A stretch of DNA of 64,000 bases from the NCBI GenBank assembly GCA_029864095.1, contig JAOTUB010000006.1, positions 1-64,000 on the forward strand, in the 5' to 3' direction. This stretch comes from Gammaproteobacteria bacterium (GTDB lineage: Bacteria > Pseudomonadota > Gammaproteobacteria > Steroidobacterales > Woeseiaceae). Below, piece after piece: positions 8,869 to 17,661 of this stretch (position 1 is the stretch's first letter; every line of letters begins with the position of its first letter). The notes beneath the pieces are model-generated. The model saw only the letters and a program-made list of their open reading frames with translations. It was not told the origin of the DNA and made no database searches. A program made the position numbers and the translations under genes.

Positions 8869-10559
8869 GCCCTTGCGCCACCCCGCGTGGCGGGGAACTT
8901 CGTTTGCACGATACGAAAGCGACCGGCCACGAATGCGAGATCGGAAAGACAAGCATTGCCAGCCGGATTGAGTCCGGTCACATGAAAATCGGAGTACGCT
9001 GCCGAAAAATTGATTGGCATACCGATCAGATTGCAGGCGAGCGACGCGCCGGCCATGTGGTAAGCATTTTCGGCCCGCTCGAGAAATCGATCATCGGTCG
9101 AATACACGTGCGACGTTATCGCGCCGTGCTCACGCACATCCTCCGTCGCACGCTGCAAACCGTGGTCCGCATCATCACAGCGGATGACGAACGAAATCGG
9201 CCCGAAGTGCTCTTTCCCGTAAAGATCTTTGTCACTTGCGTCGACCTCAAGCATCAATGGCGTCGCGGTTCGCGCTTGATCGAACTCGGGATGCTGATAG
9301 CGACCCGACTGACGCAGAACATTTCCGACCGCAGCCGCGGCCACTGCGTCGATTGCTTTGTATATGTTCTCGTCGACAAGCGTGCCGCATAGATTTGCGG
9401 CCTGTTTCGGGTCTTCAACGAGCTTGTCGACGGCTGCGACCAGGCCGCGACATACGTCGTCGAACGACGCGTGTCCGGTCTCGGTATCGATGCCGTCGCG
9501 CGGTACAAAGATATTCTGCACGCTCGTGCACATCTGCGCAGACGCCTGGCACAACGAATGCGCGATGGCGTCACACATGCCCTGGAAATCATTGGTCGAT
9601 TCGACCACAACGGAATTGCAGCCGGCTGTCTCGGTGTAGACGAGCGCGTTCGGGCAATTGTCTTCGATCCACTTGCCGAATTGCGGGCCACCCGTGAAAT
9701 CGATGATCGCAGTATCGGGATGATGCAGCAGTTCGATCGTAATCGGATTCTCCCGCGTATCAGCTGCCATCGTGACAAGATTCGGATCGTGCCCGTGTCG
9801 CGCCAACACCTCGCGCATCGTACGGACGAACAGCGCCACCGGTAAGGTCGTCTTCGGATGCGGCTTGACGATTACGGGGTTGCCGGTCGCAAGACTCGCG
9901 AGTATTGCGGGATATCCGTTCCACTGCGGAAACGTGGCGCAGGTGATGACGACCGAGGTGCCGCGGGGCATCAGCCGATAACGCTTGTCGAGCCGGGTCT
10001 CGGCCGACGCGCCGAAGCGACGCTCCCAGCGCGCAGTCTCGGGCACATCCTTCATCGCTTTGTAGGCATAGGCCAGGGCCTCGAGTCCGCGATCCAACGC
10101 GTTGGCGCCGCAGCCCGCAAATGCCATGATGAAGCTTTGTCCGGCGGTATGCACGGTTGCGTGTGCGTTGACAAACAGCGATTCGGGTTTGCCTAACTGA
10201 TCAAGTATCTCGAGACACACGCCGACACGCTCGTCCGTCGGCAAGACACACCAGTAATGCTGCGCGTCTTTGGCCGACGCGAAAAGAACGTCGATTTCGA
10301 CCTGCGGATAGCTGATACCGAGCGACGTCTCGGCGAACGGTGACACTTCCTCGCCGACACGGCCGATCACCCCGGGGAGGTCCATATCGAACGGCTGGCC
10401 AAGCATTGCATCGAATTCGACTTTAGCTGCCGCCGGAATTTCCTTGCCGTGAACCTTGCTGCTGGGCGATTCGGCAAACGCCGTCCACGAGTAACGCTTC
10501 TCGCAAGCATCCATCGCTTTGTCGAGCTGCGCGCGATGCCGTTCAAATAGGTCGCTCAC
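8865..10559 (-). CDS. PaaN-type aldehyde dehydrogenase
   Basis: A 564-residue NAD(P)-dependent aldehyde dehydrogenase most like the stand-alone phenylacetic acid degradation protein PaaN. That branch has a long N-terminal extension before the ALDH fold. The catalytic cysteine is in SAQMCTSV (about residue 342) and the catalytic-region glutamate in YTETAG (about 309). The C-terminal part carries FGPISFVI and the GMPINFSAAYSD substrate region. No MaoC hydratase domain is fused, unlike PaaZ. No other paa gene is in the window, so the role is probably oxidation of another aldehyde ahead of the ligase and thiolase downstream. Confidence 0.82.
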   Translation of the reverse strand: MSDLFERHRAQLDKAMDACEKRYSWTAFAESPSSKVHGKEIPAAAKVEFDAMLGQPFDMDLPGVIGRVGEEVSPFAETSLGISYPQVEIDVLFASAKDAQHYWCVLPTDERVGVCLEILDQLGKPESLFVNAHATVHTAGQSFIMAFAGCGANALDRGLEALAYAYKAMKDVPETARWERRFGASAETRLDKRYRLMPRGTSVVITCATFPQWNGYPAILASLATGNPVIVKPHPKTTLPVALFVRTMREVLARHGHDPNLVTMAADTRENPITIELLHHPDTAIIDFTGGPQFGKWIEDNCPNALVYTETAGCNSVVVESTNDFQGMCDAIAHSLCQASAQMCTSVQNIFVPRDGIDTETGHASFDDVCRGLVAAVDKLVEDPKQAANLCGTLVDENIYKAIDAVAAAAVGNVLRQSGRYQHPEFDQARTATPLMLEVDASDKDLYGKEHFGPISFVIRCDDADHGLQRATEDVREHGAITSHVYSTDDRFLERAENAYHMAGASLACNLIGMPINFSAAYSDFHVTGLNPAGNACLSDLAFVAGRFRIVQTKFPATRGGARA

Positions 10560-10581
10560 AGTTGCTCCTCAATTTTTGCCG

Positions 10582-11055
10582 TCAGAGGATCATCGCTGTC
10601 GCAATACCGGTCGCGCACAGTTTGTCATCCGACGTGATGATCTTGCCATTCATCGTGCACTGGCGCCTGCCGCGATGATCGACGTGTCCGAAGACCCGCA
10701 AGGGTTCGCTGTCCAGCGTTACTGGCCGAAGAAATTTCGTGTGCAGGTCGATGATCGTATGTTGCTCTCCGGCATCGAGCATTGTCATGAGCGCACAGCC
10801 CATGACCGTGTCGAGTAACGACGCGAGCACACCGCCGTGCACCGTCACAAACAGATTCAAATGTTCAGAATCCGGCTTGTAACGAAGCATTACATCGCCG
10901 GTCTCGACCCGTTCAAGATCGTAATTGAGAAACTTCGCGATGCCGAAGCGCTCGTGCGCGTGCTTCTCGAAGTGGCGCATGCGTTCGAGGCCGGTTAGAT
11001 GTGCGAAATCCGTATTGTAGTTGGCGGTCAAAGCAGTGAATCTCGAATAGGCCAT
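10582..11055 (-). CDS. PaaI-family hotdog thioesterase
   Basis: A 157-residue hotdog-fold acyl-CoA thioesterase. The central segment (NLFVTVHGGVLASLLDTVMGCA) carries the HGG and the D-x-x-x-G typical of PaaI/YbgC-like enzymes. The ATG at 11055 begins the conserved region, and upstream codons would run into the shared operator element. It is the first gene of the minus-strand operon that continues into the PaaN-type dehydrogenase, 22 bases further on. It probably recycles CoA or removes dead-end acyl-CoAs. Confidence 0.82.
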   Translation of the reverse strand: MAYSRFTALTANYNTDFAHLTGLERMRHFEKHAHERFGIAKFLNYDLERVETGDVMLRYKPDSEHLNLFVTVHGGVLASLLDTVMGCALMTMLDAGEQHTIIDLHTKFLRPVTLDSEPLRVFGHVDHRGRRQCTMNGKIITSDDKLCATGIATAMIL

Positions 11056-11068
11056 GCAATGGCCCCGG

Positions 11069-11094
11069 GTAGTTACTTGTATAATTAGACTTAC
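11069..11094. promoter_or_regulatory. Shared 26-bp operator-like element, copy 2
   Basis: The minus strand reads GTAAGTCTAATTA then TACAAGTAACTAC, matching copies at 4247-4272 and 19329-19354. It sits in the short divergent region between the thioesterase operon (minus) and the hydrolase-hemerythrin-acyltransferase operon (plus). On the plus strand a TATAAT at 11080-11085 lies inside it, so a bound protein would cover the -10 box. Confidence 0.7.
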
Positions 11095-11104
11095 GCAAGA
11101 TATC

Positions 11105-12031
11105 ATGCGAATTCTGGAGTTCGCAAGCCAGGCAGAAACAACGATGCTGACCGATCTTTTCAAGCTTCAGATTGACATGCTCGGTGCCCGAGGAGAGCTG
11201 GCTGCAGGCATAGCCAGTAGCTGGCTGCTCAACAGAGTAACGCCAAACGGTGGCGGCAATCGGCCCGTTATCACGTTTCCCGGTTTTCTGGCGTCGGGTA
11301 ATTCCCTGCTGCGCCTCAATCGCTACCTGAATCGGCACGGATTCGCGGCCCAAAGCTGGGGTCTCGGCCGAAATCTCGGGCCGCAGGGAACAAGTTGGGG
11401 TAAACGGCTCGACACCCTCGTCCAGGAGGTTGGCATTACGATTCAGATGCTGGCGGACAAACACTCGGCGCCGGTTGCTCTTGTCGGTCAGAGTCTTGGC
11501 GGCGTTTACGCAAGAGAACTGGCGCTGCGCATGCCCGACGTCGTCGATCGCGTCATCATGCTCGGCTCGCCGACTTTTCATCCATACAAGACGACGGATC
11601 TCAATCGCATCATCAGCTTGTTCGGCTACTGGGTGAGCCGTCAGTCGCACGCCGAAATGGCGGGTCGCGCCGGACTCCTGCACTGGGATGCCGATCAACC
11701 GCCGATGCCATGCATATCAGTACACAGCCCGGCGGATGGGATTGTCGACGAGGCATCGGCTGTTATTCCACAGTACATCGTCAACCAGAGCGGAAACACT
11801 GCACCCCGGGAAAACCTCAGGGTTCTATCGTCGCACATCGGTATGTCTGTCAATCCTTGTGTGCTGCTCGCTATCGCCGACCGGCTGGTACAGGATCGCA
11901 ACGCGTGGCAGCCATTCGATCCGTATCGTTACTATCCAAAAAGCCTCAAATGGGCTGTCTCCCTGCTCTATCCGGCGCAGGAAACCAACGCGGGCACGGT
12001 CGACATCAGGGAACTCGCGGAGCCCGGGTGA
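11105..12031 (+). CDS. Alpha/beta hydrolase (lipase-like)
   Basis: A 308-residue alpha/beta hydrolase from the ATG at 11105; an ATG at 11144 is also possible. The nucleophile elbow is GQSLGG (about residue 146), an acid candidate is in SPADGIVD (about 224), and the catalytic His in SSHIGM (about 261). There is no signal peptide, so an intracellular esterase or lipase is likely. It is the first gene of the plus-strand operon; its stop overlaps the hemerythrin gene start (TGATG). Its place ahead of acyltransferase genes suggests turnover of stored or membrane glycerolipids. Confidence 0.82.
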   Translation: MRILEFASQAETTMLTDLFKLQIDMLGARGELAAGIASSWLLNRVTPNGGGNRPVITFPGFLASGNSLLRLNRYLNRHGFAAQSWGLGRNLGPQGTSWGKRLDTLVQEVGITIQMLADKHSAPVALVGQSLGGVYARELALRMPDVVDRVIMLGSPTFHPYKTTDLNRIISLFGYWVSRQSHAEMAGRAGLLHWDADQPPMPCISVHSPADGIVDEASAVIPQYIVNQSGNTAPRENLRVLSSHIGMSVNPCVLLAIADRLVQDRNAWQPFDPYRYYPKSLKWAVSLLYPAQETNAGTVDIRELAEPG

Positions 12032-12915
12032 TGACGATGCCTGCCATCGAATTCCCCAACGCGATCATTGCTCTTCGTGATGAGCATCGCTATATGGGCC
12101 TGCTGCTCACAACCCTGGAGGAACAGCTTGAGTCAGAAGAACTCTCGGCTCGGGAAGGCTATTTCCTGATGCAGGATATCGTGCGTTACATGCATGAATA
12201 CCCGGACACCGAGCATCACCCGACCGAAGACCTGATGTTCGAAAAACTCGTGCGGCGCAATCCTGCCAGGGAAATGGACGTAGCTCGCCTGCGGCGCGAG
12301 CACGTAATGCTCAGGGAAAACACGGCCGACATGCTTGAGTTGCTCGACAATGCGGCGAAGCGTCGCACGCCGAAAGCGATAAAGGCGCTGCGCGTCGCAT
12401 GCAGTGATTACATCGACAGGCTCAGACAGCACATGCAATTTGAGGAGGCCGAACTATTCCCAAGCGCAGTTCGCTGTCTCGCGCACAAGGACTGGCACGC
12501 AATCGATAGGCGCCTGGAATCCACACAGGACCCGCTGTTCGGGCCGACCGTGCAGCATGATTACCGGGTCCTGTATGAGTACTTTGCCAATCGCGCCGCG
12601 CAGGTGTCGCAGCAGATGACGCATTACGGGTTTCTGCAACTCGACAATATGATTCTCAGCGCGGATGCCGTCGAGGCAGGCATTGCCGAGATCTGGGAGA
12701 TGCTTCTGGGACATGCTGATTCGCTTGCACAGGAACTCAGGGTCGTTGCAAACAAGTCATTTGACGGCCGCAGCCTGATCTCGGCAATTACGGTACAGTC
12801 AGCGTATGCAGGTTTCGTTGGCAAGACAGCCTGCCAGGTCGGTAGCAAAGCCGCAAGAATCTACTATAAGACGCTAAGAGACGCGGTCGTATTTTTCTTC
12901 AAAGGCACGCAATGA
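12031..12915 (+). CDS. Hemerythrin HHE-domain protein with unknown C-terminal domain
   Basis: A 294-residue protein. The N-terminal 145 residues form a hemerythrin-like HHE domain, with ligand candidates in DEHRYM (about 19), HEYPDTEHH (about 51-57), REHVML (about 90) and HMQFEEAELFP (about 131-140). Such domains bind a di-iron centre that senses or reacts with O2, NO or peroxide. The C-terminal 150 residues are helical and not recognised. The gene shares one base with the hydrolase stop and four bases with the HAD-PlsC start, so it is tightly embedded in a lipid operon, an unusual location. Confidence 0.8.
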   Translation: MTMPAIEFPNAIIALRDEHRYMGLLLTTLEEQLESEELSAREGYFLMQDIVRYMHEYPDTEHHPTEDLMFEKLVRRNPAREMDVARLRREHVMLRENTADMLELLDNAAKRRTPKAIKALRVACSDYIDRLRQHMQFEEAELFPSAVRCLAHKDWHAIDRRLESTQDPLFGPTVQHDYRVLYEYFANRAAQVSQQMTHYGFLQLDNMILSADAVEAGIAEIWEMLLGHADSLAQELRVVANKSFDGRSLISAITVQSAYAGFVGKTACQVGSKAARIYYKTLRDAVVFFFKGTQ

Positions 12916-14369
12916 AACTCTACCCCTGCATTACTGCAGAAGTTGATCAGTCAAAAGGTGGCCGCAGTATTGCCGCATTCTTCGATTTCGACGGCACGCT
13001 GATTGCCGGTTACTCGGCCGCGTCGTTCATGCAGCGACGCATTTTGAGCGGCGGCATGCCGCCTCGCGAAGCGTTCGGACAGCTGATCGCGGCCTGGCAA
13101 TTCGGCATCAACAGGGCCGGCTTTGCGGATGTGCTGGTACAGTCGGCGGCAACTCTGCGCGGCATGTCCGACGCGATCTTCAGCGAGACGGCCAGGGAAG
13201 TCTACGAAAAGGACTTATCCGGCAATATCTATCCGGAGGCTCGCGCGCTCGTCGATGCCCACCGTGCCAAAGGACATACGGTCGTCATTGTGTCGTCGGC
13301 GACGCAGTACCAGGTACAGCACGTAGCGGCTGAATTGAGCATCGAGCACGTGCTTTGTACACGCCTCGAAGTCGAGAATGGAGCGTTAACCGGCGCGGTC
13401 GTCCCGCCAGTCTGTTATGGCGAAGGCAAGCTCGAAGCGGCACGGAGATTTGTCGAGGAGAGCGGCGTCAGCCTGGACCGGAGCTATTTTTATACCGACG
13501 GCCGCGAAGATATTCCGCTGCTCGAGGCCGTCGGCTTTCCAAGGCCAGTCAATCCTGACGACGCACTGGACAAAAAAGCGCGGCGCGAGGGCTGGCCGGT
13601 ACAGCGCTTTACCAGTCGCGGCCTGCCCAGCGTGACCGACATCGTGCGAACCGGCCTGGTTTACGGGGCACTCGTAGGGTCGTTTCTGAGCGGCCTGCCG
13701 GCGTATTTCCTCAACCAGTCGAAACGCGACCTCGTCAATGTCGCCATACCCACCTGGGGCGACTTCGGCAGCGCGGTCGCGGGACTCGACGTCGAAACCG
13801 TGGGGGAGGAGCACCTGTGGTCCAACCGGCCGGCCGTCTTCATCTTTAATCACCAGAGTTCAACAGACGCGCTGATCCTTTCGCGGCTGTTGCGCCGCGA
13901 TTTCGCGGGCGTCGCGAAAAAAGAGATGCAGTCGAACCCACTCCTCGGCACGATTCTGGGTGCGGTAGGTACCGTGTTTATCGATCGTAGCGACCATGAC
14001 AAGGCAATCGAGATATTGCAGCCTGCTGTCGACAGCCTCAAGCAGGGTACTTCGTTTGTGATCGCTCCCGAAGGACAGCGCGGTCGTGGTTACAAGCTGG
14101 GCCCGTTCAAGATGGGCGCATTTCACATCGCCATGCAGGCCGGTGTGCCCGTCGTGCCCATCGTGATCGCAAACTCGGCTGACTCGATGCCGAAGAGCGG
14201 CGTGATCATTCGGCCAGCGCGGATCAAGGTCAAGGTATTGCCACCAGTCAAGACCAACGACTGGACGAAAGCAACGATTCATCAGTACGTCGATGAAATC
14301 CGTCAGATGTTTCTCGAGGAACTCGGCCAGGCCAGCGATCAGGATACGCAGCTGCGGCGCGTCAAATAG
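12912..14369 (+). CDS. plsC: Bifunctional HAD-IB phosphatase / lysophosphatidate acyltransferase
   Basis: A 485-residue fusion. The N-terminal HAD-IB hydrolase starts with the DxDGT motif (FFDFDGTL, about residue 24), has VVIVSSAT near 122 and a DGREDIPLL motif near 198. The C-terminal PlsC-type acyltransferase has NHQSSTD (H-x4-D, about residue 315), APEGQRGRG (about 386) and VPVVPIVI (about 414). The same domain order is known in mycobacterial and some proteobacterial PlsC proteins. It would acylate lysophosphatidate to phosphatidate, and the HAD part could release diacylglycerol. It overlaps the hemerythrin gene by ATGA and is followed 17 bases later by the PlsB-like gene. Confidence 0.87.
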   Translation: MKLYPCITAEVDQSKGGRSIAAFFDFDGTLIAGYSAASFMQRRILSGGMPPREAFGQLIAAWQFGINRAGFADVLVQSAATLRGMSDAIFSETAREVYEKDLSGNIYPEARALVDAHRAKGHTVVIVSSATQYQVQHVAAELSIEHVLCTRLEVENGALTGAVVPPVCYGEGKLEAARRFVEESGVSLDRSYFYTDGREDIPLLEAVGFPRPVNPDDALDKKARREGWPVQRFTSRGLPSVTDIVRTGLVYGALVGSFLSGLPAYFLNQSKRDLVNVAIPTWGDFGSAVAGLDVETVGEEHLWSNRPAVFIFNHQSSTDALILSRLLRRDFAGVAKKEMQSNPLLGTILGAVGTVFIDRSDHDKAIEILQPAVDSLKQGTSFVIAPEGQRGRGYKLGPFKMGAFHIAMQAGVPVVPIVIANSADSMPKSGVIIRPARIKVKVLPPVKTNDWTKATIHQYVDEIRQMFLEELGQASDQDTQLRRVK

Positions 14370-14386
14370 TTGCGTCGAATCTTACG

Positions 14387-16141
14387 ATGCCACGCATACT
14401 CGACAACCCGAAGTTTCGCGGCGAACTCGCTGCTATTGCAAAAGCCACAGGACGGACGCTCGAGGAAGTTTCGTCAGAAGCGCGCGACAATCTCGAGGAG
14501 ATGCGCGGTGACCGTAAAGGCCTGGCGGTCAGCGCTTTCGCCTGGCTCAGCCGCTACGTGTGTCGTCGCGGTTATGATCCCGACTACTACCATGACACCA
14601 AAGAACTTGAATGGGTGCGAAGCCTCGCCGCAAAGAAATCCGTTGTGTACCTTGTAACACACAAGACGTATCTGGATTTCTTTGTCCTCTACGATTTCTT
14701 CTACCGCAACGGCATCGCGCCGCCGTATGTTTTCGGTGGCATCAACATGGCTTTCTCAGGGTTTGGCTTTTTCGCGCGACGTGCCGGCGGGATATTTATT
14801 CGCCGCACGTTTGCCGACAACCCTGTATACAAAGCTGTATTGCGCCGCTACATTCAGCATCTGATCGCAGAGGGGTGCTCGTTCAGCTGGGCGATCGAAG
14901 GCACGCGCTCACGCACCGGCAAGCTTGTCCAGCCCAAGCTCGGACTCCTGAAGTATGTGGCCGACGCAGCCCGGCCACTAGGGGATGACGCTGTCGCGTA
15001 CATTCCGGTGTCCGTTTCTTACGATCAGATTCCCGATGTCGCCGACATGTCTGCGCAGGAAGCTGGCGCGACGAAAGAACCGGAAAGTCTGAGCTGGTTC
15101 GTCAGTTACATTCGGCGACTCGGTAATCGCTTCGGCAACATCTACATTCGCTTCGGTGACGCTATCGCAATAGGCGACACGCCGGATGCACCCGACCTGA
15201 CCGCGTCGCAGCGACTCGTCGCTCCCGAAATAATCGGCGTGCGGAAGCTTGCGTTCGAAGTGTGTTATCACATCAACGAAGTCACGCCTGCGACGGTGAC
15301 GTCGCTAATCCTGATGTCCCTGCTTTGTCGCACGGCGGCCAAACCGGAACGCATAGGTGCCGATGTCTCGGCTTTGCACAACTACCTCGCGAAGCGTCAG
15401 TCATCATCGATTTTCGCATCGCCCAATCGGCTGATCGACGGCGATTTCGACGCGGCGTTGTCCACGCTGATCGCCAACGGCATCGTGCGGCAGGATCGGG
15501 ATGCCGACTATTGCAGCATCGTACCCGAGCGCTACCTTGTCGCCTTGTACTACAGCAACATGGCCGTGCACCACTTCGTCATCGCCGCATTCACCGAGCT
15601 CGGTTTGCTCAATGTCGCGCATGCCCGGTCGGGTACCGGCGAGCCCGCGTTCCGGGCCGAAGTCCAGCGGCTGAGGGACCTGTTCAAGTTCGAGTTCTTC
15701 TTCTCGCGCGCAGACTCTTTTCGCGAGCAGTTTATCGAAGAACTCAACTACCTTGACGCACCCTTGGATGCGATTGGTGCCGGGGACAGGGGCGCGGCTG
15801 AATCGCTGCTGCGCCGCCAGCCATTGCTTGTTGCCTACGGCGCGTTGTCTCCGTTCATCAATGCCTATCAGGTCGTCGCAAACTGCCTGTTACGGGATGG
15901 CGCTGACTCCGTCAACGACCACAACGCGTTCATCGCGAGCTGCCAGGCCGAGAGCCGTAAGACCGGTGCGGGTTACCCGGGTTTCGCGTCAAAAGCGCTG
16001 TTAACCAATGGCCTTAGCCTCGCGGAGAATCGCGGCTTGCTCGGCAGCGGTGACAACGTGGCCGAGCGACGCCAGGACTTCGCCAACGAACTGCATTTTA
16101 TCGCCGGGCAGCTCCACGAAATCCGCGGAATGACCGCCTAG
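14387..16141 (+). CDS. plsB: PlsB-like glycerol-3-phosphate acyltransferase
   Basis: A 584-residue acyltransferase whose four catalytic blocks follow the PlsB order. These are THKTYLD (H-x4-D, about residue 88), GGIFIRRTF (about 131), IEGTRSRTGK (about 168) and YIPVSVSYDQ (about 204). It is shorter than enterobacterial PlsB (about 800 residues) and resembles the shorter forms of lipid-storing bacteria. It would acylate glycerol-3-phosphate at sn-1. No clear ribosome binding site precedes the ATG. Its stop overlaps the stop of the convergent WS/DGAT gene in a CTAG. Confidence 0.83.
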   Translation: MPRILDNPKFRGELAAIAKATGRTLEEVSSEARDNLEEMRGDRKGLAVSAFAWLSRYVCRRGYDPDYYHDTKELEWVRSLAAKKSVVYLVTHKTYLDFFVLYDFFYRNGIAPPYVFGGINMAFSGFGFFARRAGGIFIRRTFADNPVYKAVLRRYIQHLIAEGCSFSWAIEGTRSRTGKLVQPKLGLLKYVADAARPLGDDAVAYIPVSVSYDQIPDVADMSAQEAGATKEPESLSWFVSYIRRLGNRFGNIYIRFGDAIAIGDTPDAPDLTASQRLVAPEIIGVRKLAFEVCYHINEVTPATVTSLILMSLLCRTAAKPERIGADVSALHNYLAKRQSSSIFASPNRLIDGDFDAALSTLIANGIVRQDRDADYCSIVPERYLVALYYSNMAVHHFVIAAFTELGLLNVAHARSGTGEPAFRAEVQRLRDLFKFEFFFSRADSFREQFIEELNYLDAPLDAIGAGDRGAAESLLRRQPLLVAYGALSPFINAYQVVANCLLRDGADSVNDHNAFIASCQAESRKTGAGYPGFASKALLTNGLSLAENRGLLGSGDNVAERRQDFANELHFIAGQLHEIRGMTA

Positions 16142-17661
16142 CCGGCTTTCTTGGACGCCGTCTTTTTCCTGGCTTTCTTGGACGCCGTTGTTTTCCTGGC
16201 TTTCTTGGGCGCCGTTGTTTTCCTGGCTTTGGGCTTTGCCTCGACGACTTTGTCGGCCGCCGCTTTCTTCAGGCTGCGAAACGACGAACTGGCGCAAGTC
16301 GACAAGTATTCGGGATCTGGCGTGATCTCACGGCAGCCCGTGAATGAAAGCACGATATCGCCGTTATAACTGATCGCCGTAATGATCAGACCCATCCCGT
16401 CCATAACCGGACCACAACCGGTTGTGCTGATCATTTTTGCACCATTGAAATACAGCGGCTGCTGTGCGCCCGGAACATTTGTAATCGTGCAATTACAAAA
16501 CCGCAAGCCCCGATGTCCGAGCCCGAGTCCGGTTATGAGGCGTCCGGCTAGCGCCTCCGTCGCGGCAGGAATATGACGCGTCAAATCCGTCATCTGCCGA
16601 GCGCCTATCGCGTTCTCGGTCTCTTTGGCACTTGCGGTCGCTTCGTGTACAGCGCGCAGCCGCGCCAACGGGTCTGCGATATCAGAATGAATCGGCACAA
16701 ACATCGTCGCAAGCACGTTGCCCGCGAGCTTCTCCTCTTCAGGCGCGCGAGTATTGATCGGCGCCATCGCGACCAGTGATTCAGCAGGCAGTTCGCCTTT
16801 GCTCTCGAGATACTTGCGCAGTGCCCCACCGCATATCGTGAGCACGACATCGTTTACGGTCGCACCGGGCACGGCTTTGCGTATGTCGCTGAGCTGCCTG
16901 AGCTTGAAGGTCACGCCTTCGAAGACCCGGTGCGGGGACACCTTACGGTTGAATCGCGTCTCCGGAACCTCGTTTGCCAGGCTGATGTCCGGCATTTCAC
17001 CTCGAAGAAGAGACTGGCTGATACCCGGCAGCGTTGCCGCCACGGCTTTGGTCAGTTGCAGCGGCGCGCGCACGTTGTTAACGGCCGCACGGGCCATCAG
17101 TCCGATCCAGGACGGCGGCCGTTCGGGCTGCCATGGCTTCGGCTTGGGATTGGGCTCGTGATGCGGCGTCGTGCTATGCAGTCCCGCCACGATCTCAATA
17201 CCCGTCGCGCCATCAATTGCTGCGTGATGGTATTTCGCGACGACAGCGAAGGCACCCTTCGGAATACCCTTGATGTTGTCGAGGCCCTCGACAATGTACA
17301 TCTCCCACGGCGGCCGGCTCAGATCCAGCCGGCGCGAGTGAATTCGGGCGACGAGAATACAAAGTTGGCGCCAGTCGCGCGGCTCGGGCAGCGCGATGTG
17401 GCGAACGTGGAATTCGAGATCGAACTGGTCGTCGTCTACCCAGTAGGGATAATCGATACTGAACGGCAACGACACGAGTTTTTGCCTGAAGATTGGCGAC
17501 GTGTGCAAACGACTTTCGATGTAGTTCAGTATGTCCTTGTGGCGCACCACGCCGTCGGGCGCCGTGCTCTGATCATAGATATACAGACCCGTAAGGTGCA
17601 GGTGTGCACCCTGGCTTTCAAGATAAAGAAACGACGCATCTTGTGCGTTTAGCTGTCTCAT
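16138..17661 (-). CDS. Wax ester synthase / diacylglycerol acyltransferase (WS/DGAT)
   Basis: A 507-residue acyl-CoA:alcohol/diacylglycerol acyltransferase. The catalytic HHxxxDG lies in YHHAAIDG at about residue 144, and NDVVLTICGGAL (about 270) is the second family motif. It would make wax esters or triacylglycerol from acyl-CoA. The last 45 residues are an added Lys/Ala/Thr-rich tail of repeated KARKTTASKK-like units, encoded by 27-bp DNA repeats at 16144-16224. The ATG at 17661 overlaps, as ATGA, the stop of a degenerate hydrolase fragment. The carotenoid oxygenase gene lies upstream on the same strand. Confidence 0.88.
   Translation of the reverse strand: MRQLNAQDASFLYLESQGAHLHLTGLYIYDQSTAPDGVVRHKDILNYIESRLHTSPIFRQKLVSLPFSIDYPYWVDDDQFDLEFHVRHIALPEPRDWRQLCILVARIHSRRLDLSRPPWEMYIVEGLDNIKGIPKGAFAVVAKYHHAAIDGATGIEIVAGLHSTTPHHEPNPKPKPWQPERPPSWIGLMARAAVNNVRAPLQLTKAVAATLPGISQSLLRGEMPDISLANEVPETRFNRKVSPHRVFEGVTFKLRQLSDIRKAVPGATVNDVVLTICGGALRKYLESKGELPAESLVAMAPINTRAPEEEKLAGNVLATMFVPIHSDIADPLARLRAVHEATASAKETENAIGARQMTDLTRHIPAATEALAGRLITGLGLGHRGLRFCNCTITNVPGAQQPLYFNGAKMISTTGCGPVMDGMGLIITAISYNGDIVLSFTGCREITPDPEYLSTCASSSFRSLKKAAADKVVEAKPKARKTTAPKKARKTTASKKARKKTASKKAG
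16144..16224. repeat. Three tandem 27-bp repeats encoding a basic tail
   Basis: Three head-to-tail 27-bp units (16144-16170, 16171-16197, 16198-16224), each starting GGCTTTCTTGG on the plus strand, differ at only a few positions. A fourth, partial unit follows. They encode the Lys-rich tail of the WS/DGAT protein on the minus strand and are in frame, so copy number can change without breaking the gene. Confidence 0.85.

Noticed and set aside
16144-16224. 27-bp repeats as a mobile or CRISPR-like element
   Set aside because: The units are directly adjacent and in frame within the WS/DGAT gene.
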